64,000 nt of DNA from Bimuria novae-zelandiae CBS 107.79. Its lineage: Eukaryota; Ascomycota; Dothideomycetes; Pleosporales; Didymosphaeriaceae. Position 1 is the stretch's first letter, and the number at the start of each line of letters is the position of its first letter. The notes below the pieces were generated by a model that did not search any database, was not told the origin of the DNA, and was given only the letters and a program-made list of their open reading frames with translations. The position numbers and the translations under genes are program-made. The stretch spans positions 408,190-472,189 of the forward strand of contig ML976686.1 of assembly GCA_010015655.1 (NCBI GenBank), given 5' to 3'. This document shows positions 20,480 to 32,842 of the stretch, in pieces.

Positions 20480-22829
20480 GACAGTACCTTCAACAGATTT
20501 TGTTGCCAGTGTTCAAATAAAAAGTATCAGAAACGCCCCAACGCCCCTGCTTCTTACGGCTTTTTTCGAACGAAGCGCTCTCCCCATCTTCCAAACTGTC
20601 CCCTTTATAATTATTCCAGTGTAGTCACGACTATTGGAGCGAAATTCCGGTCAACTTTCTGGAAGCAATATACCTCGTCAAGACCGGAATAGAGTACGGA
20701 TCGTCATTAATAGCTCCTCGGATTCGGTACCGCCACGTTGTAGGTTAGAGGAGATCACCACCTTTCCAAGCGATGTGGGCACTGAGATCTCTGATCTAGG
20801 GTGAAAGGACTACCATGAAGGATCTCAGCGCAGCACTTGAACTAACTGCCAGAGCTTTGTCTCGGATCTTCCAACAAGGGCGTGCAAGTATTCTTGATGT
20901 CGATGAAGTTGGAAGGACACTTTTGCATGCACGTTGACGTCTGTTATGCAAGCTCTCAAAGGCCTAACAAATTATCCAGAGATTTCTCTCATTGCACAGT
21001 CTGCATTTCGAGGACATCTTCCGGACGGCGACATATGATGAATTAGATGGTCCGGGCATGATCAACGAGTTTGTTCATTTTTTTTTTGGCGGATTTGGGC
21101 CTGGAACTCAATCATAGAAATTCTAAGGGCTGGTAAGTATTGCTCACTACGCTACAGTTGCAATCGTTAACGTAGCAGAGCACTCCCTTAGATGATATTA
21201 TCGCTAGTGGTTCTGGTCAGAGTGGGCACATTCTAGTGCAGACAGATATCCCTGCGCTGATAGAGATGGAAGGTTCTTGGGAGAGGATTGCAAGCAAAAT
21301 TCCCGCGGGAATTCCTCACGAAGGCAATATCTTGACGTACGAAGAAATGCTGCGACACTCCCAAAATAGTCAGTGGCCTCTCTTTGAAGAAGAAGCAGAG
21401 ACCGCAGCCAACGATACTAAGATCTATATGAGGATCCGATCCTTGTTAGTATAATTCAAAGATCGGAAAAGGATCTTCACAAGCACCTCGCAGAGCGACT
21501 TCGCCACGAAGAAGCAATAGAAGAATTGCCATTGTGTGTAGCAGCTTTTTCATGGCCCGCAGCATTACCTATACTGTTCAGCCACGGCGTATCACTGAGA
21601 TCCCTGGGCAAACAGGGATACAGCATACTAGATCGTGCGCTGTTGTGTTTCAACGTTGAAGTGGTTCAAAGTCTATTGGAACTGAATGCGATACCAATAA
21701 CTCGGCACACGTGATCTTTAGCAAATTACCACCGATGGTTCATGAGATCTGTGCTGGAAGGTGGAGGCCCTCATGCCCTGCGTCACGTTGCCGCTCAATT
21801 AGCGCACTGCGTTAAAGATTGGTCACTACCACGCGCGCACCAGTCACAGTCAATATTGTGGGATGGTGGACCTCCTCAAGAAATCAACACGATGTTTGCC
21901 GGGATGTATCATGATGTTTACCTCACGGTCGATGGCGCTCAAGCGATATATGACCATGGGTTCACGGACATCGAATTCCGCGATCATCTAGGACATACGC
22001 CACTGTGGTTTCACGCCTCTCGTATACGTATAGGTGGGGGAACGGAATTCTTGGACATAGATCAAATGATATTTGACCTTGTTCAATGGTTCTGTGATAA
22101 AGGCGCTTCAATCTTCGCCCCCCATCCAGTCTATGGTACTCTGACTGGGCATCTCTTCGCAGATAGGTTCCAGACTGTGTTTCAGTATTTCGGTTTCGGA
22201 GTGGACTGCGACGAAATTGCATCCGAGTTCTTCACCAATACCACGGAATATTTGCAAATGTTGGTGGATATTTTCTCAGATTCGAACCAGGACAGTTGTA
22301 TGTGCTTCTGTTCCAGCGGCAGTTGTGACATCGCCACTTCCGCTCCGAACGCGACTCATACAATCATCGATTCGACTACAAGATGACCAGTCAGTATCCA
22401 GAAAGGAATTGAAGTAAAGAGATGGGTCCTTTTGGAGACTTTCGCCCGTCCTGGAATTCGTCTCGAGAAATACGCTTAGCTGCGCCGACCGCTCTACGAG
22501 TACTAACCTTCGATGCTCTCGAGCTGCAGCATACTTGCCATGACCACGGACACGAAACGTACGATTGTGATCCCAAGCCTCTATTAAGTGGCCAGGTGAT
22601 CTCAGACATCCACCAGGTCGACGAAACGGACATCCATGTTTTGGAAGACCTCCTCGAGCAATTCGAGATCATCTGGTCAAAGTTCAACGGCACGTTCCTT
22701 CAATTCATCGACAATTGCTGGGAGTCTCAAATAACAAAAATTCTGGCGGAGCGCTCGGCTAAACGGACAGACGAGAAGATATTTCAGGAAATGGGCATTA
22801 GGTTGCAAGTAAATGTAGCCACGTGACTG
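20480..22829 (+). pseudogene. Decayed fungal ankyrin-type protein gene
   Basis: Fragments in several plus-strand frames line up in the order of one large protein. They are a Cys-containing start (RFCCQCSNKKY near 20500); LSAALELTARALSRIFQQGRASILDVDEVGRTLLHA (20824-20935, an ankyrin-like opening); HLAERLRHEEAIEELPLC and ILFSHGVSLRSLGKQG (21480-21620); DIEFRDHLGHTPLWFHASR (21968-22024); and a C-terminal CMCFCSSGSC block near 22300 followed by a long helical tail to 22826. The frame is broken by a TGA at 21712, shifts between frames near 21415 and 22430, and several stops. This matches a large family of fungal ankyrin proteins with a terminal CxCxCSSxGC motif as I remember it. Non-functional as sequenced. 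Confidence 0.65.
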
Positions 22830-25442
22830 ACGTCAGAGGTGGTGTGTGTGGAAGGCACCACCTAGGGGCACGGACTACTGAGTAAACAGACTCTCGCCCG
22901 CTTTCCTTCAGCCAATAGACTCCACACTCTTTTCTGCAGATAGCAATACAGCTTGTTTGTCCTTATATGCCTGCCTGCCTGCTTGCCCACAGTAAACAAA
23001 CCAGAAAAGGAAGAAATTCCACGGAGACGGAAGGCGAATGATTACGGGAAATTCACATGGTTTCAAAGAGCGATGAGAGCGATTGTGGAGGACAATATTC
23101 TGAACTATGAATGGGAGTATGCGTAGCCTTTGATATTGTACAGACCCTCTCACCCATGTGTCTCGCACCACGGGGCTGGGAAGGATCGGTACACATTAAA
23201 GCGCAACACCGGATACAAAATGTGCGATCCTGATTCACTAGCTAGCTACTACCGGGATATTTATCCACACACAGTGTGAAAATTACCCACGATAACAATA
23301 CAGACAACTACACATACTTCCGTCATAACTGGCTACACGCAATGCATCTTTCGCTTTATCCTTCTATACTACGTCCCTCCACAGACTATACCCTTCTACC
23401 TTTAACCACACCCTACCACCTTCAATCCTATTCCCAATCCACCTTTTAAAACTACACTACCGAGTACCTCACCGCACAATACTGCTCCGCACCCGCCTTC
23501 CCACCCTACACCTACGCAAACCACCTCCTTTCTTCGCCCTCTAGCACCCACTCAATCTACATTACCTACTTAGGAGACTCCCATCAACAAGACTAGAGCT
23601 CCATATCAAGGCAAATGCCCTTCTGCTTACTTCTTTGCTCTCTGCGCCATCCCTCCCCGCCATACCTTGCACCTTTACTCCCCTACTCCTCTCCTATCCC
23701 CATACTGCCCTACTTCGCTGAGAGTACACGTTCAGATGCTGCAGTGGCTTCCATCATTTAAGATAAATATAGAATCTGTTTGTACGAACCACATTGCGGC
23801 TTTGACCTTCCCTCCGAGCAATTCCCTATCAGCTACTTATCTCACGCATGCCTTTGGCAACCATGGTGGACTAGTCTTCCTCAAGCCTCGTCGTACTGAC
23901 AGGGAACTCAATGAAAAAAAAGTGAGTGTTTAAAGACACTGCTGTCTCGATTCCGCCAGGTTGCGCCTGGAAGCACGTGTTCCGGGCCTCGGGACCCTGT
24001 GATAGGCAACCGGGCTGAATCTCAATAGGAGTAGCGAGCAGATCTCTGCCAGTAGTGATAAATATCGTGATTGCCCGTATTGCTACACTTTCTAGCTGCA
24101 CCTTGGCCGATGAAGGCACCAGGCTGAAGTAACATCTCTTGTCAACCTACCTGGACTGAAGAACGACACCGAAGTGAAGCCACCATGCAACCCATCCTCT
24201 CACTAATGGTGGTCCCTCACCATTGGTAATCAGACAGGGCCGAGCGCATGTTTTGGATTTCCATCAGCACCAGGTTCCACAGGCTTCCATACCCGAAATC
24301 GCACACGCGCCAAACCCTTTGAGCGCCCGTCAACCACGCAGTGTCATCAGGCCAGTGACGGAAGCTTGTGCACAACCCTCACACGACTCGCGACCAGCGG
24401 GACCGAGGTCCTGGGCTTTGTACAACTGGGTGAAGATCGGTCGCGAGGCCGGCGGTGAGTGATTTCATCGAGGGTAAAGTAGTCGGAAGCTCCGAGGACG
24501 GTTAGTTAGATGCAATGATACCATGTACCCGCAGTATCGCTCTTGCTCAGTATCGATCAGCATTGAGCTAGATCACTGAAATCGCTCCGTACGTCCAAAG
24601 GAAACTTCCGTACCGAGTCGGCGGGTGTGAGGAGACGAAGTGGAGGGCGCGGCGGGTTATATAAATTTCGCGTGATTGGTCTGTGCATCTAGCGTAGCGC
24701 TATATATGGTTAAGCGAGGCTCAGCGAGGGGCGCCGCACAGGTCCGTGCCCTCACTGCTACAGTTGCGGTGAATGTGAACCCCAGGTCCAGGATCAGCCG
24801 CCGGGCAAAAGAAGTGGTAGCGAAGCTGACTTCTTCTTGTAGCAAATGTTTGAGGTACGACTCGTTTCTTACAAGTGCAGCGCACTTCGACAACCTGGGA
24901 GGATTGCTTGGTAATTCCAGCGCGAAATCTGTTTTCACGAGGTAAGTAGTATGAGTTGGCTTTCTTTAACTATGCAATGAGAGGGTTTGGCACTTCTTAC
25001 CCCAGGCTGGGCCATATGAGGGCCAATAGTATCCTAGGTACGCAATATTCTGTACCAGGGCGATACTAACATTCACTATTGAGATCTTGCATCGGTGGGC
25101 AGTCTCCATATATTTACTCTAGTCGGCGGTCTGGTAGTTCGGTATAAGCCTCGGGGAGCTGCAGGTTAGAAGTACTCGAGACCTGGTGTTCAGCAAGTTC
25201 CTTCGGCGGGATGCAGTGGCCTCGGATAGAGCGTCGTGGGCGCTATTCGACCGAGCGGGGTAGAGCATCTACCGAATGGTTCGTCATATAGCATGAGGAT
25301 GCACGTAAAAGCATACTCACTTACACAGCTCTCTGGTGTCGAGTAGTACTTTTGCAGCCACTGGATTTTTTGTTCATCAATCTCAGGGCGACACTGCTTC
25401 GTCTGTCCATTCAATCTCTGACCGCACAGCTGTGTCCGTCCA
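22830..25442. other. Gene-free stretch of about 2.6 kb
   Basis: From about 23330 to 23700 the plus strand is strongly pyrimidine-rich. Around 24660-24945 both strands have open frames of about 90 codons with no domain. The last few hundred bases are the P450 promoter region. I find no supportable gene or RNA. Confidence 0.5.
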
Positions 25443-27038
25443 ATGCATCTCGGCTTCATTATATACGCTGCCCTCGCAGCCGTCGTATTCCGCGCCCTCT
25501 ATATCTTCGTCTCGTCTCTCTTCTCACCCCTCCGCTCCATACCGGGTCCCTTGCTCGCTCGCTTCACGAAAGCCTGGTACTTCCACAGCATCTACAAAGC
25601 ACACCACCAGGACAATGCCATCGCCTTACACCGCAAGTATGCGAAACCGGGAGAGCACTTCGCGCCCATCGTACGCCTCGGCCCGAACATGTACAGCATC
25701 AAGTCACCCGATAAGGTCGTTTACGGGATATCCAGCAAGATGCCGAAAAACGCATGGTACGAAGGCTGGAAGCACCCGTCGCCCGAGCGCTGGACTCTTT
25801 TCACGGACAGAAACATCAAAAGACATGCTGAGTCCCGGCGTGTATACGCATCACTGTATACCCAGACCGCGCTCTTGAGCTATGAGTCTTACGCCGACGA
25901 GTGTGCTGACATGTTCGCCCTACGACTCCGCGAGTTAGCACAGAAGGGTGAGTTAGTAGACATGGGGCATTGGTTCCAATGCTACGCTTTCGATGTGATC
26001 TCCGCCATCACGTACGGGAAGCGCTTCGGTTTCCTAGATGAGGGCCGCGACCTGGGCAACACGATTAGAGCACTGGATCGCGCTATGGCGTACTCCACGC
26101 TCGTCGGCGTGTACTCTTTCCTCCATCCTTATCTCTACCCCATACTCGAGAAGTTTCCTTCCACTGGCGCAGCGGGACGCGCATACCTCATGCGGTTTGC
26201 CAGCAGCGCGCTCTCGTCGCGGCGAAGCGAGCGCGCGAACCGGGAGAAGAACGGCGAGGCGAAAGCGGTAAGGAAGGAAGGCGAACCAGAAGACTTCGTG
26301 GACAAGATGCTGGATATGCAAGAGTCCAAGCCGGGTGTGACGGACTACCACGTCTTCGCGCTTACCATGAGTAACATCGTCGCTGGCGCTGACACGACGG
26401 CGCTTTCCCTAGCATCAGTCCTGTACCACTTGATCCGCACACCGCGGGCTTTGCGGAAATTGCGAGAGGAGATTGCGCGACACGTTGAAGAGGGGAAGTG
26501 CACGCCTAACCGCGTGAGTTTCAAGGCGAGCCAGGAGATGCCATACTTGCAAGCCTGCATCAAAGAAGGCTTGCGACTACACCCGGGCACCGGCCTGCCG
26601 CTATGGCGAGTCGTGAACGACGGCGGCGCAGAGATATGCGGACAGTACTTCCCCGCTGACTCAAAAGTCGGCGTCAACACATGGGTGGCGCACTATGATG
26701 AGGACGTTTGGGGCCTGGATGCGACCCGCTTCCGGCCAGAGCGGTGGATAGAGACAACTCCTGAGCGCCTGAAGACCATGGAAGCGCATCATATACCGGT
26801 AAGTCCAACTCTCTGTATCACCTTCGCACACTGACATGAACAGTTCGGCACCGGTTCGCGAACCTGCATCGGCCGCCACATCGGCCATCTCGAGATGTCC
26901 AAGCTCCTCCCGCAACTCGTGCACGCCTTCCACTTCGCCCTTGAGAAGCCAAATCAAAAGTGGAAGACGTCGAACATGTGGTTCGTCAAGCCGGTCGACT
27001 TCAATGTGCGCATCAGCGTTCGAATAACGACGATGTAA
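25443..27038 (+). CDS. Cytochrome P450 monooxygenase (516 aa, 2 exons)
   Basis: Exons are 25443-26798 and 26844-27038, with a 45-bp intron (GTAAGT/CAG) placed just before the heme-binding loop. An N-terminal membrane anchor (HLGFIIYAALAAVVFRALYIF) is followed by the Pro-rich hinge RSIPGPLLARF. The I-helix oxygen-binding motif AGADTTA is near residue 312, ExxR (KEGLRLHPG) near 373, FRPERW near 432, and the heme loop FGTGSRTCIG has its axial Cys at 460. It is therefore a complete microsomal class II P450. The SIPGPLLARFTKAW and FRPERW style recalls the pisatin demethylase-like group of fungal P450s, but this subfamily call is from memory. No tailoring enzyme or backbone synthase lies nearby. 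It sits 500 bp from a RIP block. Confidence 0.93.
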
Positions 27039-27544
27039 AAGAGCTACGGATACGTATGCGTATGCATACTAGCATGAAATCTATTAGCGGTGCTAGAAGA
27101 TTTTTAATTGATTCTTCAGACAACCGTGTACAAAGTAGATGCAGTCAACCACTTCGTATTACTCGTCCAGGAGTATCACATAAGCCTAAGACAATCCTAT
27201 CCCCCGCATGGCGAAGTACGCTCTGGCACGGGCCATTCCCTGAGGACCAATCGGATGAATTGCTCCGACCTGGCAGAACACCAAATATTATGCTGAAATA
27301 GGCCAATTTTGTATGGAGATTGCATTTCTGAAGGTATTGAGACAGGTTTACATGATGGATGAGTTTGCTCTTGTGTTTGTTGAGATGATTGTTTCATGCC
27401 GGCGGAGGTGCTCCTCCCAGCACGTAGGAGTGACTTCTGGCCTACACAAGGGCAACCGGCAGAGCTTACAGCCATAGCAAGTACGTGGGGGACGCTGAGA
27501 GCCATGTCTTGAGGAGCGTGAATTGCCTGTAACACGTGCTAGAG
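27039..27544. other. P450 3' flank
   Basis: Ordinary-composition DNA between the P450 and the AT-rich block that begins about 27545. No gene was recognised. Confidence 0.5.
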
Positions 27545-29300
27545 GTGTCCAAGATAGGTCCTTTCTGTTAGTTATACGCCTAGCTACCGTATAATTAACA
27601 TAGCTTTTGCCCTTTATAAATAACTTTATAAATATATAAGAGCTTTCGAGAGCGCCCTCTTTATAAGTAAAAACCTTATTAAAATACTAATATTTTATTA
27701 AGCCTAAGGCAAGATAGCCTCCGCGTTTAAAAAGTTATTTAATTACCTTATATATAAACTTCTTATAGCTAGATTATTTAATAGTAGTAGAAGAGGAGTA
27801 TAAGAATAGCCTATAGTAGTTATTAAGCGTAAAATCTATTAAAAAGTACTAAAGTAACTATTTAGTATGCTAATAGACCTACTATATAAAGTAGTAGCTT
27901 TACGTTTAATTAAAGCAATTTACTTTATTTTTATAGTAATTATAGTTATTTATTATTTAAGGAATGCTAAGTAGCTTAATAGGTTTATTATTAAACGCCT
28001 TTTTAAAGAGTTTCTTATTATTTTAGACTATCTTTAAACGTTAATAGAGCTTTATAATAGACTAAGTAGCTAAGTAATAACTATTATTAGTATAGTCTTA
28101 GTAGAGTATTAACGTTAGAGACTTATACTTAATAATAGTATTTATAAAAAGGATAACTTAATTATTTCCTTAAGTTATTTATAGTACTTACTTATTTTTT
28201 AAAAGTACTTAGTATATATCTCCCTACTTTAGCTTGTGCGTATATTATATTTTAAGTTTTATTAAGTTATTATTAAAACGCTTCTTTAAGAGCTTTGCCT
28301 ACCTATATTAGCTAATAACTAGAAACTTTACTTAAAGCTCTACTTTTACTATTGCCTTAAAAGTCTCCTTTATTATTATATTTATTATACGGACTATCCT
28401 AGCGTACCCTACACCTTTAGATTTAAAATATTTAAGTATAGGTATAGTGTTAAAGAGATTATTATTTTATATAATATAAAAATTTAGCGGAAAGAGACGC
28501 TAGCTAGTAACGTTAATAATAAGTATAAAAGTAATAAAGACTAATTTTATAGAAGTCAAAGCTAGCGCGTTAGCTAATAGTTTAAGTAAATTAATAAGTT
28601 TTCTCGCTTTAGTATAAAATAACTAATTTAAAATTACTTTATTATTAGCTAAATACTAAATCTTAAAGCCCTTTAGTATAGGCTTTATTTTATTTATTAT
28701 AATCTTACCTACTTACCTAGTAAATCTAGTAATTACTTTATTAACGTAGAGATAAATACTTAAGGTCTAGTACTTAAAGCTACGCTTATAAAGCGTCTTT
28801 AAGAAATTTTATATTTTACTAAATAGTAACTTAAAGCTTTAGTTAATCTTAGTATAGTATAAGTACTAATTTATCTACTACTACCTGTCTTTTAATATAT
28901 AATAATTAATCTTATACTACGGTGCCATCCTATAAAGTTTTTTTTTATATTTAATAAATAAAAGCTTTTAGTAGACGCCTATATAAATAATAATTATGAG
29001 ATAGATATAGAGATCTATTATAAATATAAGCTTTTAGGTATAGTAGATAGGCGTTAAGGAGAGCTTATTAGAGAGCCTTTTATCGTGCTAATTTATATAG
29101 TATATAATTTAGCTAAGGATACCTGTATTAAAAAAGAGGTTAAATAATACTATAGGCAAGTTTATATTTAAACCTTTAGGTATTAGCGTAGCTCCTAATT
29201 TACGTAGGTTAATAATTTCTAGAGTTGCTACTTAGACAGAAGCTTAGTTAGCAGGTTAGGCAAAATATTAGCTTTCTAGCTATAAATTATAGATTTTACA
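27545..29300. repeat. AT-rich RIP-like block, element type not recognised
   Basis: The sequence is very rich in A, T and TA steps with almost no open frame longer than 60 codons. It has the same character as the transposon-derived blocks at both window ends. I could not follow any transposase, reverse transcriptase or gag motif through it. The flank 29300-29500 returns to normal composition. Confidence 0.7.
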
Positions 29301-29719
29301 AAGTTGGAATCGTTGCTTAATAGCCCTACACGTTTTGGCATGATCGCAGATGCAAGAAAGTACAAAATATGCGTGTTTTGGCTGGTAAACAATATTTGCT
29401 AACATCACGATACATGTTTTTGTGTTGCAGAGTATTATCATCCGATTGGCCATCAACAGGTGGCCCGTGCCCGGGCGCTTTCAGCTATCCGGGGGATATA
29501 GGGTCTGTTCGGTGCGCAGCGTCGGAAAAGTCGTTTTTTCTGATTTGTGGCGTACAGGGGGGCATTGTAAGGTTTGTGCTAGGTAAAATTACCGCCTGTT
29601 TAGAATCTAACGGTCCTGTTCGGTACACGTAAATTATCAGTCGTCAGATATCCGTGCGGCTATTTGTCAGACCTTGTACGTACCCCGCATGACCATGCTG
29701 TTGCCATCACTATTATTAA

Positions 29720-30722
29720 CATGTCGGAGCCAGCGCCCTCGCTAGTATCGCCGCCGTCGCCAATATTATCTGCGCCTACTACTCCAACTATTACTCCTTA
29801 TAGGCGTGTTGCGGAGCTCGCCGGCGAGGTTAAAACGAGTACGCCGTCGCTATCTCGCTCACCATCGCTAGCTATTTGTACAAGCCTGCGGGCCTTATAG
29901 TCTCCTGTAATGCTTTAAGCTCTGCTAAGCACGCTTGTTGTTAAAGCGATCGACGAGGGCATGCGAGCTAATAGTGGATACAAACCGCAGGTGTGGGTCG
30001 CTGTTGTAGAGGCTGTTAACTAAGCTGCTAGGGTTAAGGGACTAATGGATAAGAAAAAGTGTGCAAATAAGCACGACGCCTGTAAGGAGGACTAGAAACA
30101 GTGGACAGTACTTACCTTATTGTCGGGCTTTGCTTAGGACAGTGATGGTTATGTTGTCGCCGATAGCCAGGCTATCCAGGACTACGTGGCAGCTCACCCA
30201 AGGGCCGCGAAGTTTCTAAAGAGACCCATATAGTTTCCAGAACTCCATCGACGGCTATTTACAGGTGTATTAGCGACAGGCGAATCAGCAATGACTATTA
30301 AGTCGTTGCTAATTAATAATGCTGGAGCGCCGGCAAGGTCGATTAAGAGGGATTCTACAGCCATGTCTTAGTCGCCAACGCCCTTGCCGTGGCAGTCAGT
30401 GGCACCGTCGGAGAGCGACGATTCTTCTGGTGTGTCGCGTCGCAAGCGATCGGGCACCTCGTCGTCGCTCCCTCGCCATACAGAGAAGCGTGGCAAAAAG
30501 GGTACCAGTATGGATCGATTCGGGCAGCACATGGCCAGGATCGCCGACGAGCTCCATGGGCTCGTAGAATCACTAAACAAGAAGAATCAGAAAGATACTA
30601 TCGCTGAGTTCACAAGCACTTACCGGGTTCTTAATGTCGCTATGCAGCTTGCTATTATCGATATTCTTAGTAATAAGGCTGCCGCTATAACCTTCCTGGC
30701 TCTCCGCTCGCGACCTCTTTAA
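29720..30722 (+). pseudogene. Myb/SANT-like accessory protein of the Harbinger element
   Basis: Starting at MSEPAPSLVSPPSPILS, the frame can be followed through a Ser/Pro/Thr-rich start, then a Myb/SANT-like DNA-binding pattern (VWVAVVEAVN near 29992, SGFA.DSDGYVVADSQAIQDYVAAHPRAAKFLKRP near 30126-30225, ending LFTGVLATGESA). A basic Ser-rich linker (SRRKRSGTSSSLPRHTEKRGKKG) and a C-terminal helix follow. It is broken by several TAG/TAA codons, and one late frame of 112 codons stays open to 30722. Such proteins accompany Harbinger transposases and help them bind element ends. Confidence 0.7.
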
Positions 30723-31379
30723 AAGAGGTAAGTTCTTATGCAACTGTGTACACTATTAGCGACTAGAAAACTAGAGTATTAGGACTTCTCGCACCTCTGC
30801 GATATAGTAGACTAGGAGGGCGATGGCGAGTTAGCGTTGAAAAATAGTGTATAAGTATATAGGTGGACTATTTGCTAGTAATCTCAGTGTATTGAGGCGC
30901 AACACCATGCCAAGGATCGCGATATTGTGAGCGCTCTCACTAGCGCTCTCACTAGCGCCGTTTTTTTTTTGAGTGAACTCCTCTGAGTCTGGCCCTGACT
31001 GCTAGGCTATACATGCCTAGTCTCCTACGGAGACTCGTACTTCACTAGGATACTACGTTTTGTATGGAAGAGTGGTAGTCCTGCTGAATTCGGTGTCACT
31101 AGCTTAGACTGAGTTACATACTCGTTTAGTAAAGCCTTAACTATATCTTAGTTCTACATAAAAACGCGCCCGCCTTACTAACCTAAGCTTATAAACTTAA
31201 TTAGGTAGTAGCTCTCTCCTATAGTCTCCTACAGCACCGTCCTGCAACACCACTAATATTAATACTGTTTGCAATATATCGCTATAACCTGCGATAACGA
31301 TCCCACATAGCCTGCGCAAGTTAATCCCGGAATATACTTATGCTAGTACTTATATAGCGTAGATCTTTAATATTCTCCG

Positions 31380-32472
31380 CGTCGCGCTGCCTCTGCTCGC
31401 TTTCCTCGTCGTCATACGGATCTAGCAGATCAAAATCCTTATTAACAGAATATTAAGTGTTAATAAAGTTGTGGACACTAGCAAGGGCAAATACGAGCTT
31501 TGTCTAAGTCTAAATATTAAACTTATACAGGCGATTAAATATTCTCTAGCGATATTTAAATACTCTAAATACTCTCTCTACGCTATTACGTAGCGATAAG
31601 TAGCGATAGTTAAATAACTCTTCTCTTGTTTCTAGTTTGCGACAAGCAGCCTTAATCTCCCTTAGGTAGTACTAAGTGCCGCGGTAAGGCGTTAACAGCA
31701 TTTTTAAGTTTACATAGCCTGCGTCTGCTAAGAAATATTTACCAGGTGGTGCTCCGAAGCCCTTAGTAATAGCATCGCGGAGAACCCGACTGTCGTGGGC
31801 ACTGCCCTCCCACCCAGGTAAAATGTATAGGAAGTTCAGATCAAAATCGACGACTGCTAATACGTTCTGCGATAGTACACCATGCCGATTTCTGTATCGC
31901 TTTTGCTCTCGAGCTGGCACGTACATCTTGAAATGAGATCCGTCGAGCGCGCCCACACAGTCCTTGAAGTACGGATATCGCTTGGGCTCATACTTGATTG
32001 CATCTGGCGTATCCTCCGCTGGCGATTTNNNNNNNNNNNNNNNNNNNNNNNNNNNNNNNNNNNNNNNNNNNNNNNNNNNNNNNNNNNNNNNNNNNNNNNN
32101 NNNNNNNNNNNNNNNNNNNNNNNNNNNNNNNNNNNNNNNNNNNNNNNNNNNNNNNNNNNNNNNNNNNNNNNNNNNNNNNNNNNNNNNNNNNNNNNNNNNN
32201 NNNNNNNNNNNNNNNNNNNNNNNNNNNNNNNNNNNNNNNNNNNNNNNNNNNNNNNNNNNNNNNNNNNNNNNNNNNNNNNNNNNNNNNNNNNNNNNNNNNN
32301 NNNNNNNNNNNNNNNNNNNNNNNNNNNNNNNNNNNNNNNNNNNNNNNNNNNNNNNNNNNNNNNGAACGCCTGATGGCTCCTCATAGCTCTCCGCCAATAG
32401 AGCAACGCTCGCAGTAACAGCTCTCAGAGTTGCTGCGAGAGCAACAGCTATATGAGGTTCGAGGTCTGGCAT
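31380..32472 (-). pseudogene. Harbinger DDE_Tnp_4-type transposase, with assembly gap
   Basis: The ATG at 32472-32470 opens MPDLEPHIAVALAATLRAV; the N-run 32029-32363 hides about 112 codons. After the gap the minus strand gives YFKDCVGALDGSHFKMYVP (first catalytic Asp), a LNFLYILPGWEGSAHDSRVL block and YFLADAGYVNLKMLLTPYRG (second Asp). Past a stop near 31671 it continues as ELFNYRYSSLRNSVERVFRVF, carrying the catalytic Glu. The downstream third contains stops consistent with RIP. The catalytic triad pattern D-D-E is recognisable, but the gene is inactive as sequenced. Confidence 0.8.
32029..32363. other. Assembly gap (335 N)
   Basis: A run of unknown bases inside the transposase. Reading frames crossing it in any direction are artefacts. 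Confidence 0.99.
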
Positions 32473-32842
32473 GGCGACTGCCCGGGCAAGCTCAACACCA
32501 TACAAAGGCAGCGCGACAAGGATTCCACAGAGATCGGAGGCTCAGCGCCGGTGCTCCGAGAGCTACAGCGACAGCGTCTGAAAATCGTCTGCTGGTCGAG
32601 AGCAGCATACAATTTTCAGACGCTGTCTTATGAGCTAGCAGGGTGCTGTAAGCCCTAGCCAGGGATTATTCTGCGCTTGTATGGATGTAAAATTACGTGG
32701 CGTTCAGAAGAAAAAGACACTGACTGAAGCAGCGTCTTATTAGAAACGTTACCGAACACGACCCTCAATTTCTGAAAATTTTGGCTTACTTAGCGTCTTT
32801 TCAGACGTTTTGGCTGAAAAGTTGGGCGCACCGAACAGACCC

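Larger units (their letters stand above)
29501..32842. mobile_element. PIF/Harbinger-type DNA transposon (3342 bp)
   Basis: The ends are perfect 17-bp inverted repeats, GGGTCTGTTCGGTGCGC at 29501-29517 and its complement at 32826-32842. The bases just outside are ATA on both sides (29498-29500 and 32843-32845), fitting a 3-bp target duplication. Inside, a Myb/SANT-like ORF lies on the plus strand and a DDE_Tnp_4-type transposase on the minus strand, converging on a degraded AT-rich middle. This two-gene arrangement is that of PIF/Harbinger elements. The termini and both ORF 5' parts are little mutated, while the 3' parts carry stops. A 335-base run of N lies in the transposase. Confidence 0.88.

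Noticed and set aside
31857..32417. Several long frames on both strands crossing the N run.
   Set aside because: They exist only because unknown bases do not create stops; only the minus transposase frame has domain support.
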